This document shows, in pieces, positions 11,991 through 24,019 of a DNA stretch of 64,000 bases. The notes below the pieces were generated by a model, which was not told the DNA's origin, made no database searches, and worked only from the letters and a program-made list of their open reading frames with translations. This DNA is from Epiperipatus broadwayi (lineage: Eukaryota > Onychophora > Udeonychophora > Euonychophora > Peripatidae): the NCBI GenBank assembly GCA_028023455.1, contig JAQFVV010001080.1:52105-116104 (forward strand), read 5' to 3'. Made by a program: the position numbers and the translations under genes. Positions within the stretch are counted from its first letter, which is position 1; each line of letters opens with the position of its first letter.

Positions 11991-13545
11991 AAATATTAGG
12001 TTTTTTATTTTAAAAAATGTATTTTTTGTACAATGTCTACATAACACCCTTCACCTCAACAGTTTTGATTGCCCCTGCAATCTTCTTCAGAATTATAAAC
12101 TGTTGAGGTGAAGGGTGTTATGTAGGTATTGTACAAAAATTTTTTTTTTATAAAAAATGGATTAATTAATTAATTAAGGCAATGCAAAAAAGGAAAAGAT
12201 AAGTTTAAATAAATATTAGGACCAGACATGTGCTTGAATCCAGAAAATGAATCACTATTTGCTGTTTTTCTTTCATGCTAATCATAAATGGTGCATCCAT
12301 TATTCCCCCCACTGCATCTACATTGAATTGGCATAACAAAACTGCACAGTAGTGACTGAGAAGACAATATTCTTATACAAAAGTACTGCTAAGACAATGC
12401 AGCCAACTGAAGTTTTAATACAACCAGAATATGAATGATTTTGACTCCCCTTATAAAAGTTCCATTTATAGATTTAATAAAATTATAATATTATTTTTAG
12501 ATTCATTTCTTACTTTCAATGCATCATATTGTGTTCATTTATATAATTTCAAAATCTCTATATAATAAATATTGAAAATATTTGCATAGAATATTAAAAA
12601 TGGCAAAAATAAAATTTAAAAAATTGCATTAGTTTTTTGAAATATAAAAAAAAAAAAGTTCAAAAATTTGCATAATTTGGGTTGCAAATAACTTGCAGAA
12701 ACCATGAACAATAAAAATGTTTCACTTATCTTCATTTAAATGGAAATCCCATTAACGTATTATACACAAGTAGTACAAATTAACTATTAAAAAATAGTTT
12801 TATGACTACTATATAGTCATTACCATAAATGGGTTCTAAATAAACCAAGTTGAATAGATCTTTAGGTTTTATGTTACAAGCAGACTCAAAATCTTTTTCC
12901 TAGATTATTAGTACATAGCAAATTTATCAGACTATTCATTTATTGATTAGTAATTGGATATCTAGCTATTATTAGCTAAAGCATAAAGGTGACTATAAAA
13001 ACGAAAAATACAACTGCAATATGAAACTATCTTCATTATTGATGGATTGAATGTTATTTTTCTATAAGAACTGAGCCTATGGTTGTGCCTTTCCCTTTTT
13101 ATAAATGAGTTCTACATATGGTGCTGACAAATTGTTATAAAAAAAGTTATTTATTTTGGACTTTTCATTTAATTTTTATCTCTTTTCCCAATGAATCAGA
13201 TATCAGTATCTAGAGACATTGAAAAATCTCTCTAGCAACAAACTATATAAGCATAAAGTAATCAAATACTAACAATTTTGTTTTAATACATGCTACAGAA
13301 GCCACAACTATAAAACACATAACTTTTAAGTGATAATTAATTAATTCAAATTTAACTTTATTAAGAATGAGAAAGATCAATAATAAATGTATTTAAGATA
13401 ATACTTTTAAAATAAATCAAAATTAAGGAAATACTAATCTCAAAATACAAAAACACAAAATAAATATTGTATTCGTATAATATATATGTACATGTACATT
13501 AACAAGGCTGTATAAAGAAGATTGCTGCTAACTGAAAGGAGACCC
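11991..13545. other. AT-rich DNA with one hairpin, no gene seen
   Basis: Apart from the hairpin at 12023-12139 I see no gene or repeat family member. Confidence 0.5.
12023..12139. repeat. Inverted repeat, 43-bp arms
   Basis: The arms 12023-12065 and 12097-12139 match at 41 of 43 positions and enclose a 31-bp loop. It looks like a small foldback element next to the mariner remnant. No target-site duplication was identified. Confidence 0.85.
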
Positions 13546-13546
13546 T

Positions 13547-13780
13547 TTGATTCCTCTTGGAGGTCTTAAAGTGACCAATCAGGGCAAATTCCTAATGCCC
13601 ATACTTATCATTGCAGGTATTATTACTATGTGTTTATTCATACAGTACATGAACATGGATGACTGCTCACCAACATACATTAGCCAGTGTGATGAGTTTA
13701 TTGGCTTTTTATCTCTAAGTTTAAAATCAAGAAACACCATGGGCTTTCTTCTCAGTTGCCTATCAGTTGAGTTTTCTTGA
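13547..13780 (+). other. Unrecognised open frame, membrane-like segment
   Basis: A 77-codon frame with more balanced composition than its surroundings. It contains a hydrophobic run, FLMPILIIAGIITMCLF, at about residues 15-31. No start context, splice site or family supports a gene. It could be an exon fragment or a chance frame next to the RTE element. Confidence 0.15.
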
Positions 13781-13959
13781 AGCTAGAATGAATGTGTCTG
13801 TGAATGATTTTTTTCCCCTAATTATCTATTTACAATAATGACAGCCAAAAATAAATCACGATCATTATTCCCATGAGGCTGCAAAGATGTGAATCAAGTC
13901 AAAGAGTGCTAAGAATCCCCTGATTGCAGACCATGCTTCCATTTTATGATAACCTTTTA

Positions 13960-14299
13960 TTTAGATACTATAGTTGTGGGTCACTTTTGAGTGAACGAAG
14001 ATTGCAAAAATTGGAAGAACTGTTTCATATTAAATGAGACATTATAGTAGAAAAGGTGATGAGACGATTTAAAAAATGGGCATGTACTGTACTACAAAGG
14101 CACAAACACTAGAAGTATGAGTAAAGTAGGATTCATTATAAATAAAAAGTGGAAGAACAACATTGTTAAGATTGATGGTGTATCAGGCAGAGTGACAAGA
14201 TTAGTTATTTACCTTAATAGCAGATATCACACACAGATAATTCAAGTTTATGCCCCAACTAGTTCTCATCATGATGATGTAACAGAGGATTTTTTATAT
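13960..14299 (+). pseudogene. RTE-type LINE, endonuclease N-terminal part
   Basis: Start of an RTE/BovB-like non-LTR element. LSERRLQKLEELFHIK near 13990 and KVGFIINKKWKNNIVKIDGV at 14123-14182 match the apurinic-like endonuclease of this clade, followed by RYHTQIIQVYAPTSSHHDD. The upstream part is frameshifted. At 14286-14299 the frame is broken by an HH-A insertion and resumes at 14867. The full protein would be an endonuclease plus reverse transcriptase. This copy is a pseudogene. Confidence 0.8.
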
Positions 14300-14866
14300 C
14301 ACATGATCACTATTTCTTATGCTTGCTCATAACTGTTATTAAAACAGGCAAAACTCTCCATACAGGAATGCCATTCAAGTAGAGTAATCAACGAATGCCA
14401 GAAGGCTTGTACATAAAATCCCTATCTAGTGCCTACTCATCCAATATCCCAGACTAGTTTCTGGCTTGTGGCCTTTGTCAATGTAATAGGATAGTGGTGG
14501 CTATGGTTATTAAAGAACCAAAGACACGAAAATGTATGGGTACTGAACTGAGTCAGACCTATATGACTATATAAGCTAATGAGTTTGGATTGAAAATATT
14601 ATTGTGTTTTCAATTTTATTCTCATAGTTTTGTAGTTAAGTAGAGATACAGGGTGGCTGCTGGTGGATTGCATTAGATCCTAAGATCCAGATGCAATGCT
14701 CTCAGATCCAAAGATCCTCACTGATAAAGACCACAAGCCAGAAAATAGTCTCAGGATATTGGATGAGTATGCACTAGATATGGATTTTATGCACAAGCCT
14801 TCTCACATCCATTGATTACTCTGGCTTGCACTGAGTGGCACTACTGTATGGAGAGTTTCGCCTGTT
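14300..14866. mobile_element. HH-A insertion inside RTE element
   Basis: A 567-bp insertion flanked by aggattttttatat (14286-14299) and aggatttttatat (14867-14879), a 13-14 bp direct repeat. Its ends are inverted: 14340-14480 is the complement of 14700-14860, with a unique middle (14481-14640) also found at 19.93-20.09 kb. Two decayed hammerheads lie at 14446-14490 (-) and 14715-14756 (+, core CUGAUAA). It encodes no protein, so it was moved by enzymes of another element. Confidence 0.8.
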
Positions 14867-17130
14867 AGGATTTTTATATGAATGTACAAAAAGCTTTTGA
14901 TCAGACAAAACAACATTTTAAAATTGTTATGGGAGCCTTTAATGTTGAATTGGTAAACAATTGAAAGATGAAAGTGCTGCAGGTAAATTTGGTTATGATG
15001 ATAGAACTGAGAAAGGATGTAGAGTTGTGGAGTTTGCAGAAAAAGAAAAACTTTATATTATGAATTCTTTTTCTGAGAAAAATGCTAAACAGAAATGGAC
15101 ATGGAAGCATTCAAATGAAGGCTGAATAAAATTATATTTTGACTAACAAAAAATATCTATTTCAAAAATGTAATGTTTTTAATAAATTCAACACAGGAAG
15201 TGATCATCAATTAGTAAAATGAAAGATACATGTTAATGCAAAACTAGAGAAACAACAATTATTAAAAAAAAAAATATTCACAGTTGATATTCCTAATCTT
15301 CAGAAACATTCCAATGAATTTAAATTAGAACTTGCAAATCGTTTTCAAATATTAATAGATTTTAAACATAGTCCAGATTTGAACAAAATCAATAGGAAGA
15401 TAACTGTTACAGTTTTAAAAACTGCAACAAAGATTGCTGGTACAGAAAAGCAGTAATTGATTAATAAAATTTCTACTGAGAATAAAGTCGGTAAAACAAC
15501 AATCTTGGTATTGGTAGAAAACATATTTCTGCAATAAAGAAAATAAGAGAAATAACATCATGAAATATTTAAAAGAGTTCTATCAAGAATTATAGTGTAA
15601 TAAAGAACAAGCAAAATTACTTCCTACAAGTATTACATCTTGTGAGTTGTCAGGATTTTAAATGAATAAGTGAAACATTCAATTAAATTTATGAAGAAAA
15701 GTAAGGCTCAGGTAATGATGGAATTATAATCGATATCTTAAAAGAAGCAGGTGAAGAAATAAAAAATATTGGGCAAAGTTATATACAAAGTGTCTAAATG
15801 ATAAAGCTGTACCATATGGTTAGAAGAATGCAGTATTAATATTAATATCTAAAAAAAATGCTAAAGAAGTGATTAGAAATTACAGATTTATCAATCAGTC
15901 TTTTATCAGTTATATCCAAATTTTTTACCAAGATAATTACAACTTGTCTATGGTAAACTTTGAATTTTAACCTACCAAAAGAACAAGATGGATTTAAAAG
16001 TGGTTTTAATAAAGTGAATCATATCCAAGTATTGAGTGAAGTTATAGAAAGGTCTAATGAATATAAGTTGACATTATGATTTGGGTTTGTAGATTATGAA
16101 AAGGCAGCATTCGATTTTATAAGCTTTTCATCAGTGATTAAAGCATAGGATTATTAAGGAATAGACTCAGGATATCATCATATTTTGAAGAATATTTATA
16201 AAAATGCAATAGAAACAGTTAGATTACATAATGAGACTAGAAGATTAACCTTGAGAGGAGTGTACAACAGAGTGCTTCCATATCTCCAAAACTTTTAACA
16301 ACAGTACTGCAAGAAGTATCTTTTAGATTAAAATGGGAAGCTAAAGTAATAAAAGTAAATAGAGATTGTTTAAGTTATCTAGATTTTGCAGATGATATAG
16401 TTGTTTTCCAAATAATGCTTTAGAGTTTCAGGAAGTGTTGCAACATTTATCAGATGAAAGTAAAAAAAAGTAGGAGTAAAGGTGAATGTTAAAAGACTAA
16501 AGTAATGTTTAATGGATTTTCTCAAAAGATAAAAATAAAGATTGATAATGGTGGATTGGAAGAAGTTAACAATTACAAATACCTTGGGGTCTGATTATTA
16601 TTACAAATGGAAACATGATGGATGAAATTAATCATAGAATTAAACTTGGTTGGAATGATTTTAGTAGAAAAAATATTAAAAGGAAATATGTCTATGTGTT
16701 TGAAAAGGAAGATTTTTGATAAATGTGTTTTACTACTTTTTACTTATGGATTTGAGATTTGGACACTTAACCAAAGAGCAATACAGATGCTACAAACTAC
16801 TCAAAGAAGGATGGAGAGATACATATTAGGAGTAACAAGAAAAGATCAAAAATGAAATACATGGGTAAGAGAACAAACAGGTGTTACACATCATTGAAAT
16901 AATTAAAAAAATCGAGTTGGGCTACACATATTTCTAGAAGAAATGATAATAGATGAACAGTTGAAACCTTAAACTGGATTTTAAGAGATTGTAAAAGACT
17001 TAGAAATAACATGTGCTGGCATAATGTGGAAAAGAGAGGCTAAAAATTGGAGAAGATGGATTGAACTTAGAGAGATCCTGAAATAGATTGACAATACTTG
17101 AAAATGATTGATGTCATGTAATAAAATGTA
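14867..17130 (+). pseudogene. RTE-type LINE, rest of endonuclease and RT
   Basis: Continues the RTE copy. After the insertion come KIVMGAFNVE (family 'IIGDFNA', with the catalytic D lost), GKFGYDDRTERGCRVVEFAE, EKLYIMNSFSEKNAKQKWTW, then RT pieces IPNLQKHSNEFKLELANRFQ, a decayed RT palm near 16380 (YLDFADD-like in split frames), EINHRIKLGWNDFSR near 16625, FTYGFEIWTLNQRAIQMLQT and QRRMERYILGVTRKD at 16735-16850, and WATHISRR. It holds many stops. This is the clade often mis-annotated as 'craniofacial development protein 2'. Confidence 0.85.
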
Positions 17131-17538
17131 TAAATATCTTTGATTAAACTTTTTTTTATAGAAACTCATAATTTTAATCAAATTTGGCTATAAACTTTAA
17201 AAATAGGTACAGAATAAATAAAAAAATAAGGTTATGATAAATTTTGAAATTGGACAATCTATAAATGGATTCTATTTCACTTTATATTTATGACTCTAAA
17301 CACAACAAATAGATATATATTTATAAAAATGTAAAAATCTTTAAATTGCCCTTTATATAGCAAAGGTATCTCCATCAACCTTACAAAATTAAACAATGAA
17401 AGAAAAGGCATTGGTCATCAGGCGAGTAATTTATATATATATGATCACTAGATGGAGTTTTACCAATAACTCCCAACAAGTTTTGTTTACATAAACGTTG
17501 AGAGAGATAGAATTCAATATCTCTTTCATTGTCTCCCA

Positions 17539-17584
17539 CCTCCAAGACCATGGTTTTGAGCTAGTTGGCTCATGTCAGTGGAGG
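17539..17584 (-). ncRNA. Hammerhead ribozyme, decayed (copy B1)
   Basis: Minus strand: stem I CCUCCA/UGGAGG (one extra U), core CUGACAU in place of CUGANGA, stem II GAGC/GCUC around CAACUA, AAAA in place of GAAA, then self-complementary CCAUGG and UC. The stems are kept and the core is mutated, so it is unlikely to be active. Confidence 0.5.
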
Positions 17585-17955
17585 GTTGGAAGACTAGAAA
17601 CTAGATCTAAATACTAACTCTAAAATCAGCATTTATCAAACACGTTTCTATCAGTTTGAAAGCATGAAATTTCTCAGACACATAATGTCTTCAAATCCAG
17701 CTTAAAAAACTAGATAGCTATATGGTCTGAAATCAGTTCAGTTTCACGATATAGTAAAAGCCTCTGCAATATATATCATTGCAAAAACCTTCAAGAGTAC
17801 ATTTTTGATAAACAAAACAAGTTATAAATTTTGTAACTTGCTTTTAGCTTGCATTTTACAATCACTAGATGGAGCTTTACCAATAACTCCTAACAAGCTT
17901 TGTTTACATAAACGCCGAGAGAGATAGAATTCAATATCTCTTTCATTGTCTCCCA

Positions 17956-18000
17956 CCTCCAGACCATGGTTTCGAGCTAGTTGGCTCACATCAGTGAAGG
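17956..18000 (-). ncRNA. Hammerhead ribozyme, one core change (copy B2)
   Basis: Minus strand: stem I CCUUCA/UGGAGG (six pairs with one G.U), core CUGAUGU (the last A is U), stem II GAGC/GCUC around CAACUA, GAAA, self-complementary CCAUGG, then UC. It is one base short of consensus. The differences from B1 in stem I keep pairing. Confidence 0.6.
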
Positions 18001-18079
18001 GTTGGAAGACTAAAAACTAGATCTAAATACTAACTCTAAAATCAGCATTTATCAAACACGTTTCTATCAGTTTCATGCT

Positions 18080-18200
18080 TTCAAACTGATGATGGGGATT
18101 TTATGCACAAACCTTCTGGCATCCATTGATTACTCTAGCTTGCTGTGTGTGGCAATGGGTATAGTGAATTTTGCCTGTTTTAACAACAGTTATACACAAG
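18080..18200 (+). repeat. HH-A repeat end fragment
   Basis: Starts 'gggattttatgcacaaacct' and runs to 'ttaacaacagttatacacaa', which is the complement of the left end of the HH-A copy at 14.3 kb. It abuts the HH-B repeat and the 5' side of the LINE-A copy. Confidence 0.65.
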
Positions 18201-18239
18201 CATAAGAAGTGGTGGTCTCTCTAAACCTCATAGATGTTT

Positions 18240-19628
18240 AAGAAAGTGAAAATGTTAATGTTAAATGGGAAAAGTATTTTTTTTAAAAAAGGAGTTGGCT
18301 AAAATATATAATTATATATAGAGAGTGAAATTAAATAATAAATTGTTGAAAGATATTAATAAAAGTGGAAGAGATGGGAGTAAAAAGTTTTAGACATATA
18401 TTAAAAGAATGAAGGTAGGGGAGATAGAAGTAGTATTACAAGATGATGAAGGAATAGAATATAGCTCTAGAGAAGAATTGGAGACAATTTTAAATAAGTA
18501 TGAAAATAATATAGAAAATATGTTAGATGTGAATGACAGAGTATTAACAAACATGAAAGCATATAGTAATGGGAATATTATGTTTACAAATAATGAATTG
18601 AATGAAGTAAGGAAGAAATTAAAAAGTGGAAAGGCAAGAGGTCTAGATGAATGGACAGCAGAGATGGTGATAAATTTAGGAAATAGGGCAAAAATTAAAC
18701 CTATTATCATGTTTTAATAAGATGGTACAGAAGAGAAAATTTTCAAATGGCTTGAATAATACAAGAGTAAGGTTACTACTTAAAGGGAAGGGTAAGGATC
18801 ATAGAAAGTTAAACAATTATAAACCAATAATGGTAACATCAATGTTATCGTAGAGTTTTTGCATATATGATGGCTGGAAGAGTTACAAAGTGAATGAAAT
18901 AAAATGATAAAGTGGGAGAAATGCATGGAGATTTTCAATCAGATAGGCATATAGGAAATAGTTTGTTTGTAGTTACATAATTTGTGGATATGAGTAGGAA
19001 TACAGATAGACAGTTATATATGGTTTTTATAGATATAGAGAAGGAATATGATAGAGTAAATAGAAATAGATTATGGGTACATTTAGTAAATTTGGGAATG
19101 GATGGAGCTTTAGTCAATCTTATTAAGAGATTATATGGAAATAATTACTATATGTATCAATTAGGAAATATAGAATCAGTTAAAGTTAAAAATGGGGTGG
19201 AACTAAAGCAAGTATACCCTGCAACACCTATTTTGTTTTTGTTATATTTGAGAGTAATGGAGAGAGCAGTAGAAAGACTAGGAAGAGGGGAAGAGATACA
19301 GTTAATAGATTACAAGGAAGTGCATACTTTATCAGATCTTTTATTTGTGGATATCTTCTTGTGTACAGAAAGTAGGAAAGATATGGAAGTTATGCTAAAG
19401 ACATGCACAAGCATGTGTAAAGAGATGGAGATTAAATTTAGTGAAGTAAAATCAAAAGTAATGATGATAAATGCTGGGGAAAGAGAAGAGAATGATTTTT
19501 TATTGGGGGATATAAAGTTAAATGTGGTAAATAGGTATAACTATTTAGGTATCATCTTAAGTGATCAGAGAAATTGCTTGGATGAATGGGAGAAAAATAT
19601 GATAAATGAAGCAAAGAAAATAAAGGGA
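18240..19628 (+). pseudogene. LINE-A reverse transcriptase, 5' part of copy 1
   Basis: Non-LTR retrotransposon RT, 5' truncated (no endonuclease seen). First comes a pre-RT domain at 18409-18717 with NELNEVRKKLKSGKARGLDE (family 'K.GKAPG.D'). The palm at 18984-19649 has MVFIDIEKEYDRVNRNRLW, PATPILFLLYLRVMERAVE and LLFVDIFLC. The last is the catalytic FADD box with one codon lost, so the active site is dead. KVMMINAGEREEND and YNYLGIILS follow. It is interrupted at KKIKG by HH-A and resumes at 20401. The clade is not settled. The 3' end carries TCACA-type repeats. Confidence 0.85.
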
Positions 19629-20400
19629 GGATTGGTGTTAAACCACTAAACATCACATGATCACTATCTCATACTAGCACAATAATTGTTATTAAACAAT
19701 TCAAAACAAAACAACACTCTCCATATAGTAGTGCCATCTTGTGCTAACAAGAGCAATCAATGGATGCCAGAAGGCTTGTGCATAAAATCCCTATCTAGTG
19801 CCTACTCATCCAACATCCCCAGACTAGTTTCTGGCTTGTGGCCTTCATCAGTGAGGAGCCTTGGATCTGAGAGCACTGCACCTAGATCTTAGGATCTAAT
19901 GCAACCCTCCAGCACCCACCTTTTAACTCTATTTAACTACAAAACTATGAGAATTAAATTGAAAACACTATTAATATTTTCAATCCAAGCTCAATAACTT
20001 ATATAGTCATATGGGTCTGAACTCAATTCAGTACTCATACATTTTGGTGTCTTTGGCTCTTTAACAACCATAGCCACCACTATCCTATTAGGCAGGATTG
20101 GTGTTAAACCACTAAACATCACATGATCACTATCTCATACTAGCACAATAATTGTTATTAAACAATTCAAAACAAAACAACACTCTCCATATAGTAGTGC
20201 CATCTTGTGCTAACAAGAGCAATCAATGGATGCCAGAAGGCTTGTGCATAAAATCCCTATGCACAAGCCTTCTGGCATCCATTGATTGCTCTTGTTAGCA
20301 CAAAATCCCTATGCACAAGCCTTCTGGCATCCATTGATTGCTCTTGTTAGCACAAGATGGCACTACTATATGGAGAGTGTTGTTTTGTTTTGAATTGTTT
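19629..20400. mobile_element. HH-A insertion inside LINE-A copy 1
   Basis: A 772-bp insertion between direct repeats aaaataaaggga (19617-19628 and 20401-20412). The LINE reading frame continues on either side. It contains one long HH-A segment in minus orientation (19629-20090), then a second partial left end (20093-20256) and a palindromic right end in which a ~56-bp block is duplicated (20249-20360). It looks like an insertion later rearranged, or two nested partial copies. It holds an intact hammerhead at 19816-19857. Confidence 0.8.
19816..19857 (-). ncRNA. Hammerhead ribozyme, type I minimal (copy A2)
   Basis: Minus strand: stem I UCCUCA/UGGGGA (six pairs, one G.U), core CUGAUGA, stem II GGC/GCC around CACAA flanked by an A.A apposition, GAAA, CUAG, then UC. 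Compared with copy A1, stem I differs at a base that restores full pairing, which supports selection on the fold at some time. Activity is not shown. Confidence 0.68.
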
Positions 20401-21486
20401 AAAATAAAGGGACTGATAAAGAAATTAACAGTGTTTTCATATAATAAATATGATGTGGCTAGAATGGTATGGAAGGGAGTGATAGTAGCAGGTTAACTTA
20501 TGGTAACAATGCATTATATGTTAGTAAATAGGATGTTAGATTACTTAGAAAAAGTGCAAAGAGAAGTATAAAGATATGCATTAGATGCAGATGTATGGAT
20601 AGCAAAGGGGGCAATGCAGGGAGAAATGGGATGGGCAAGTTTTTATATGAGAGATGCAAAAAGCAAAATGAAAATGTTTGATAGATTGCAATTTATGGAT
20701 AATAGGAGAATAGCTAAAATAGTATTTAATTGGGTTATGAGTAAAGAATAGCAGCAAGATATGTGGGGAAGATAGTATGGTATGCAGAAGATTTAGATAA
20801 AGAATTTATTTCAGTATGCTTATACAAAAGGTTGAATGATTGTGTTAGGAGAATTGTTGAGTACTATAGTAACAAGGAATGGGATAGAAGAATAGATGCA
20901 TTAATAAAAAATAGGTAATTGAAGAGATGGAGAACTACTAAGAAGAGTAAAAAAAGTTTAAATATATATAGAAGTAAATAGAATATTGGGTATGAGTTAA
21001 TTTATGATAATAGCAAGGAAAGTAGTTTATTGTTTAAGACTTGAACAGGAACTTTAGCAACAAGGGAATATACACATAAATTGAAAAATATGGGTGAGTT
21101 AATCTGCAAGTTATGTAAGGAAGGCATAGAAAATATTAGGCATCTGTTAATTTGATATAAATGTCAGCAAGCAGAAAATGTACAAATAAGAAAGTTGTGG
21201 GATAATAAATAAAAACAGTGAGTATACAGAAAATGGGTTTTTTGTTTTTATGCTGGGTTTGGGGAAAGATAAGGGGAATTTAGTTATAAATAGGTCATAG
21301 AGTTGATAATGATTATGCTGTGGAAAGGGGATGGAGCAGGGTAGGGAAGAATATTGAAAAAACTTAGGGTGAGGAATGAAAGGGGAAGGTTAGGTGGCTA
21401 ACAGGTTTCTCTGGGCATTGGGGCTGAGAGATTCCTGACTTCAATAAAGAAGAAGCCATAGTGCATCACATTTCATCACATCATAT
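20401..21486 (+). pseudogene. LINE-A copy 1, C-terminal part and 3' tail
   Basis: Resumes the LINE frame: KKLTVFSYNKYDVARMVWKG, then AKGAMQGEMGWASFYMRDAK, a split frame near 20750, YKRLNDC-like and WRTTKKSKKSLNIYR tracts, TREYTHKLKNMGELICKLCK and GIENIRHLLI. The last two form the C-x2-C...H zinc-binding motif typical of LINE C-termini. The element ends near 21486 with catcacatttcatcacatca. The 3' tail of short TCACA-like repeats, not poly(A), is shared with copy 2. Confidence 0.8.
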
Positions 21487-22755
21487 TAATGTTATTAATT
21501 TGTAATATACATGTATAAAAAATATTCTAAAACGAATGATAATATTTGTGCCAAAAATAAATTGAATATTATTATTTTTTAAACCAGGCTTTATTTAGAT
21601 ATTGATTGACTCAATCGTGGTAACTATTTAATTATATATGAATCATCAAAAATAAAATTTTTAAAAAAGGTGACAGACAATTAACCTCTGTACCAAAAAT
21701 GAACGTAACAGGAAAAGTTGTAATAAAAGATTCAGTTAGGATTCCACATCACATCTTAAGCTAAACTCTAGTTAATAAAACCTATGACTATGATATGAAT
21801 AGTATTGAAAGTCCTTAACTGAATTAAATAAATATTTGTAACATCAAAACCCTGTTCTGTTGTCAAATATTATATAATTATTATAATAGATATTTTATTA
21901 AGTTTATTGCAATTTATGTTACATATTACGTTTATGTAAATTAAATTCTGTAATTAAAGATAGATTAAAATTGCTAGACAATAGCATACTATGGCCATGA
22001 AATAACAATAACTTGATTATCATTGAGAACTACAGAATAAACAAACCCAATTAGTTGTGTGTAACATAAATACACATATACCCCACTTAGTGCTGAACTT
22101 TTATGTAAGAATTCACATAATGATCATCATCAATTTGTATCCAATATTTTAATTTACAATGAATTTTGCACTATAACATTCTTTAAAAAAAATCAGTTTT
22201 TTTTTTTGGCAGACATTTTTAAAAATGGTGGTAATCTTATAAGACTGATGACCTAATAGGATAGTTACTTTATTAAAGCTATGTTAACCAAAAGTAAAAT
22301 AGCTTACTGAGAATGTACATTACAAATTTATTCATTATACACACTACTGTACATAATACTACAGTATTGTGCACAATATTTTGATTGTAAACTTAAAATA
22401 CGATTAATGTACAGTTTAGTAGTTTATTTAATTTTCATCCAGTGTTCTTATGAGATAATCAGGACTTCACTAACAATATATCAAAAGTAAAGATTATCAT
22501 TGTTATTGATTACAAAACCAATATATATATATATATATCATTCACTATAATAAATAATCAAAGTCATATTTTGATGAACCAAATGTAATATTAAATTTTA
22601 AAAGGTGTGCATTAGCATGTAAACTATATATTTAATCACTTTTATGGATACAAATTCTTATGAATGATACTTTGCTTGCAGCAAAAAATAACAATTATCA
22701 TAATTTTTAAATACAAATATAGTATACATGTAGATTTGGAAAGTGAAGAAGATTA
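21487..22755. other. AT-rich DNA, no gene seen
   Basis: A (TA)n tract lies near 22520. No domain or known repeat was recognised. Confidence 0.55.
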
Positions 22756-22995
22756 AAGTCTGTTCATTAAAGTTTGAATATTTGTTATCTTAATACAAAC
22801 CAAGCATGGATTATATACATATATGATGGTATGTGTAAGAGAGAGATGATGATCTGGTCCAACTGATGGCTGGTTCAGCACAAAATGCACACATTAGAGA
22901 TCATTTATTTTTTCACATGTATGTGGGCATGTGTGATGGTTATATAAGATAATGGATGATTAAAGGGAAATTGAAATTCTGGGTTTAAATCCCCT
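22756..22995 (+). repeat. HH-C repeat, single plus-oriented copy
   Basis: Matches the right half of the 8.8-9.3 kb copy. A decayed hammerhead lies at 22856-22898 (CUGAUGG, CAAAA in place of GAAA). The box B-like GGGTTTAAATCCCC lies near 22980. Confidence 0.65.
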
Positions 22996-23197
22996 AATAA
23001 TTCTCAAATTTAGTTGTAATTATTTTGAAAAAAAAATAATTTCATGGATTATGTAATTAATAATCAACCTTATATAATCAAAGGTTACTAAATGTAAATT
23101 TAAAATATCATTTATTTGCTTAATTTTAAATCAGAATATCATAATTTATTTGAGACTTATCCAAGTAATGGCAGCATTATTGCAAATGTAAAACAAA

Positions 23198-23228
<31 letters not shown>

Positions 23229-24019
23229 ATGTATACAACATAAAACTAAAACAAATTTTGATCATATACTGTGTACCATTACTGTAATAATTAATTTTAA
23301 ATTGTGAATATTAGCTAAAATATTCAGTCAACTAATTTTGAATTAAAACTGCTTTCATTGTAAATCCCAAATATTTTCAATAAAAAAAGGATGATTTAAT
23401 GATTTATGCAATTAATAATCAACTTCGTATGATCAAAAGTTACTAAAACTAAATTAAAAATAACATTTACTTTACCTGTTCAATTTTAAATCATTTCATA
23501 ATTAGTTTTAGATATCCAAGACAATGGCAGACATTATTGCAAATGTAAAAAAATCTTGCAACAAAAAAAAAAATTAAAATTTCATTCAGCATAAAACTAA
23601 AAATTAATTTTGATCATATATTATTAATATTTAATTTTAAATTGTCTATAGTATAACTATTAGCTTAAATATTTAGTTAATCAATTTTGGATTAAAATCT
23701 TTATGAATGATAAATTCAGTTAAATTATAACTATTATTATAAATGTGATTTTGATAAAAAATATGAGAATGATGATTTCATGCATTATGCAATTAATAAT
23801 AAATTTTGTATGATACAATACAAATAAATTGAAGATTCATGCCTTTAATTTTTGTTTAAATTATCCATATCTCTGCCATCACAACATACAGTGCTATTTT
23901 AAAAAAATTGTGTGATTCTAAGAAAATCACTACCACACTTAATAAAATATGACAACTCATGAATAAAGGTCACAGTTAGTATATTTGAATATAAAGAACT
24001 ATTTATGTAGATGTGCATA
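22996..24019. other. AT-rich DNA, no gene seen
   Basis: Two diverged blocks repeat: 23030-23300 resembles 23390-23640 (atgatttaatgatttatgca, then caaatttaaaacatttactt-like tracts), so a local old duplication is likely. A (TA)n tract lies at 23210. Confidence 0.4.

Larger units (their letters stand above)
17444..18075 (-). repeat. HH-B tandem direct repeat (two units, 417-bp period)
   Basis: Units at 17444-17659 and 17861-18075 match over about 215 bp with a ~200-bp unique spacer. Each unit holds a hammerhead-like motif on the minus strand at the same place. A third unit with an intact ribozyme is at 37.9 kb. Two same-strand ribozymes 417 bp apart is the layout expected of a retrozyme or a Penelope-like terminal repeat. 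There is no open frame. Confidence 0.8.

Noticed and set aside
14300-20400. HH-A as a classical foldback DNA transposon
   Set aside because: The ends are inverted, but duplications of 11-14 bp and the ribozyme point to RNA-based movement. Not fully excluded.
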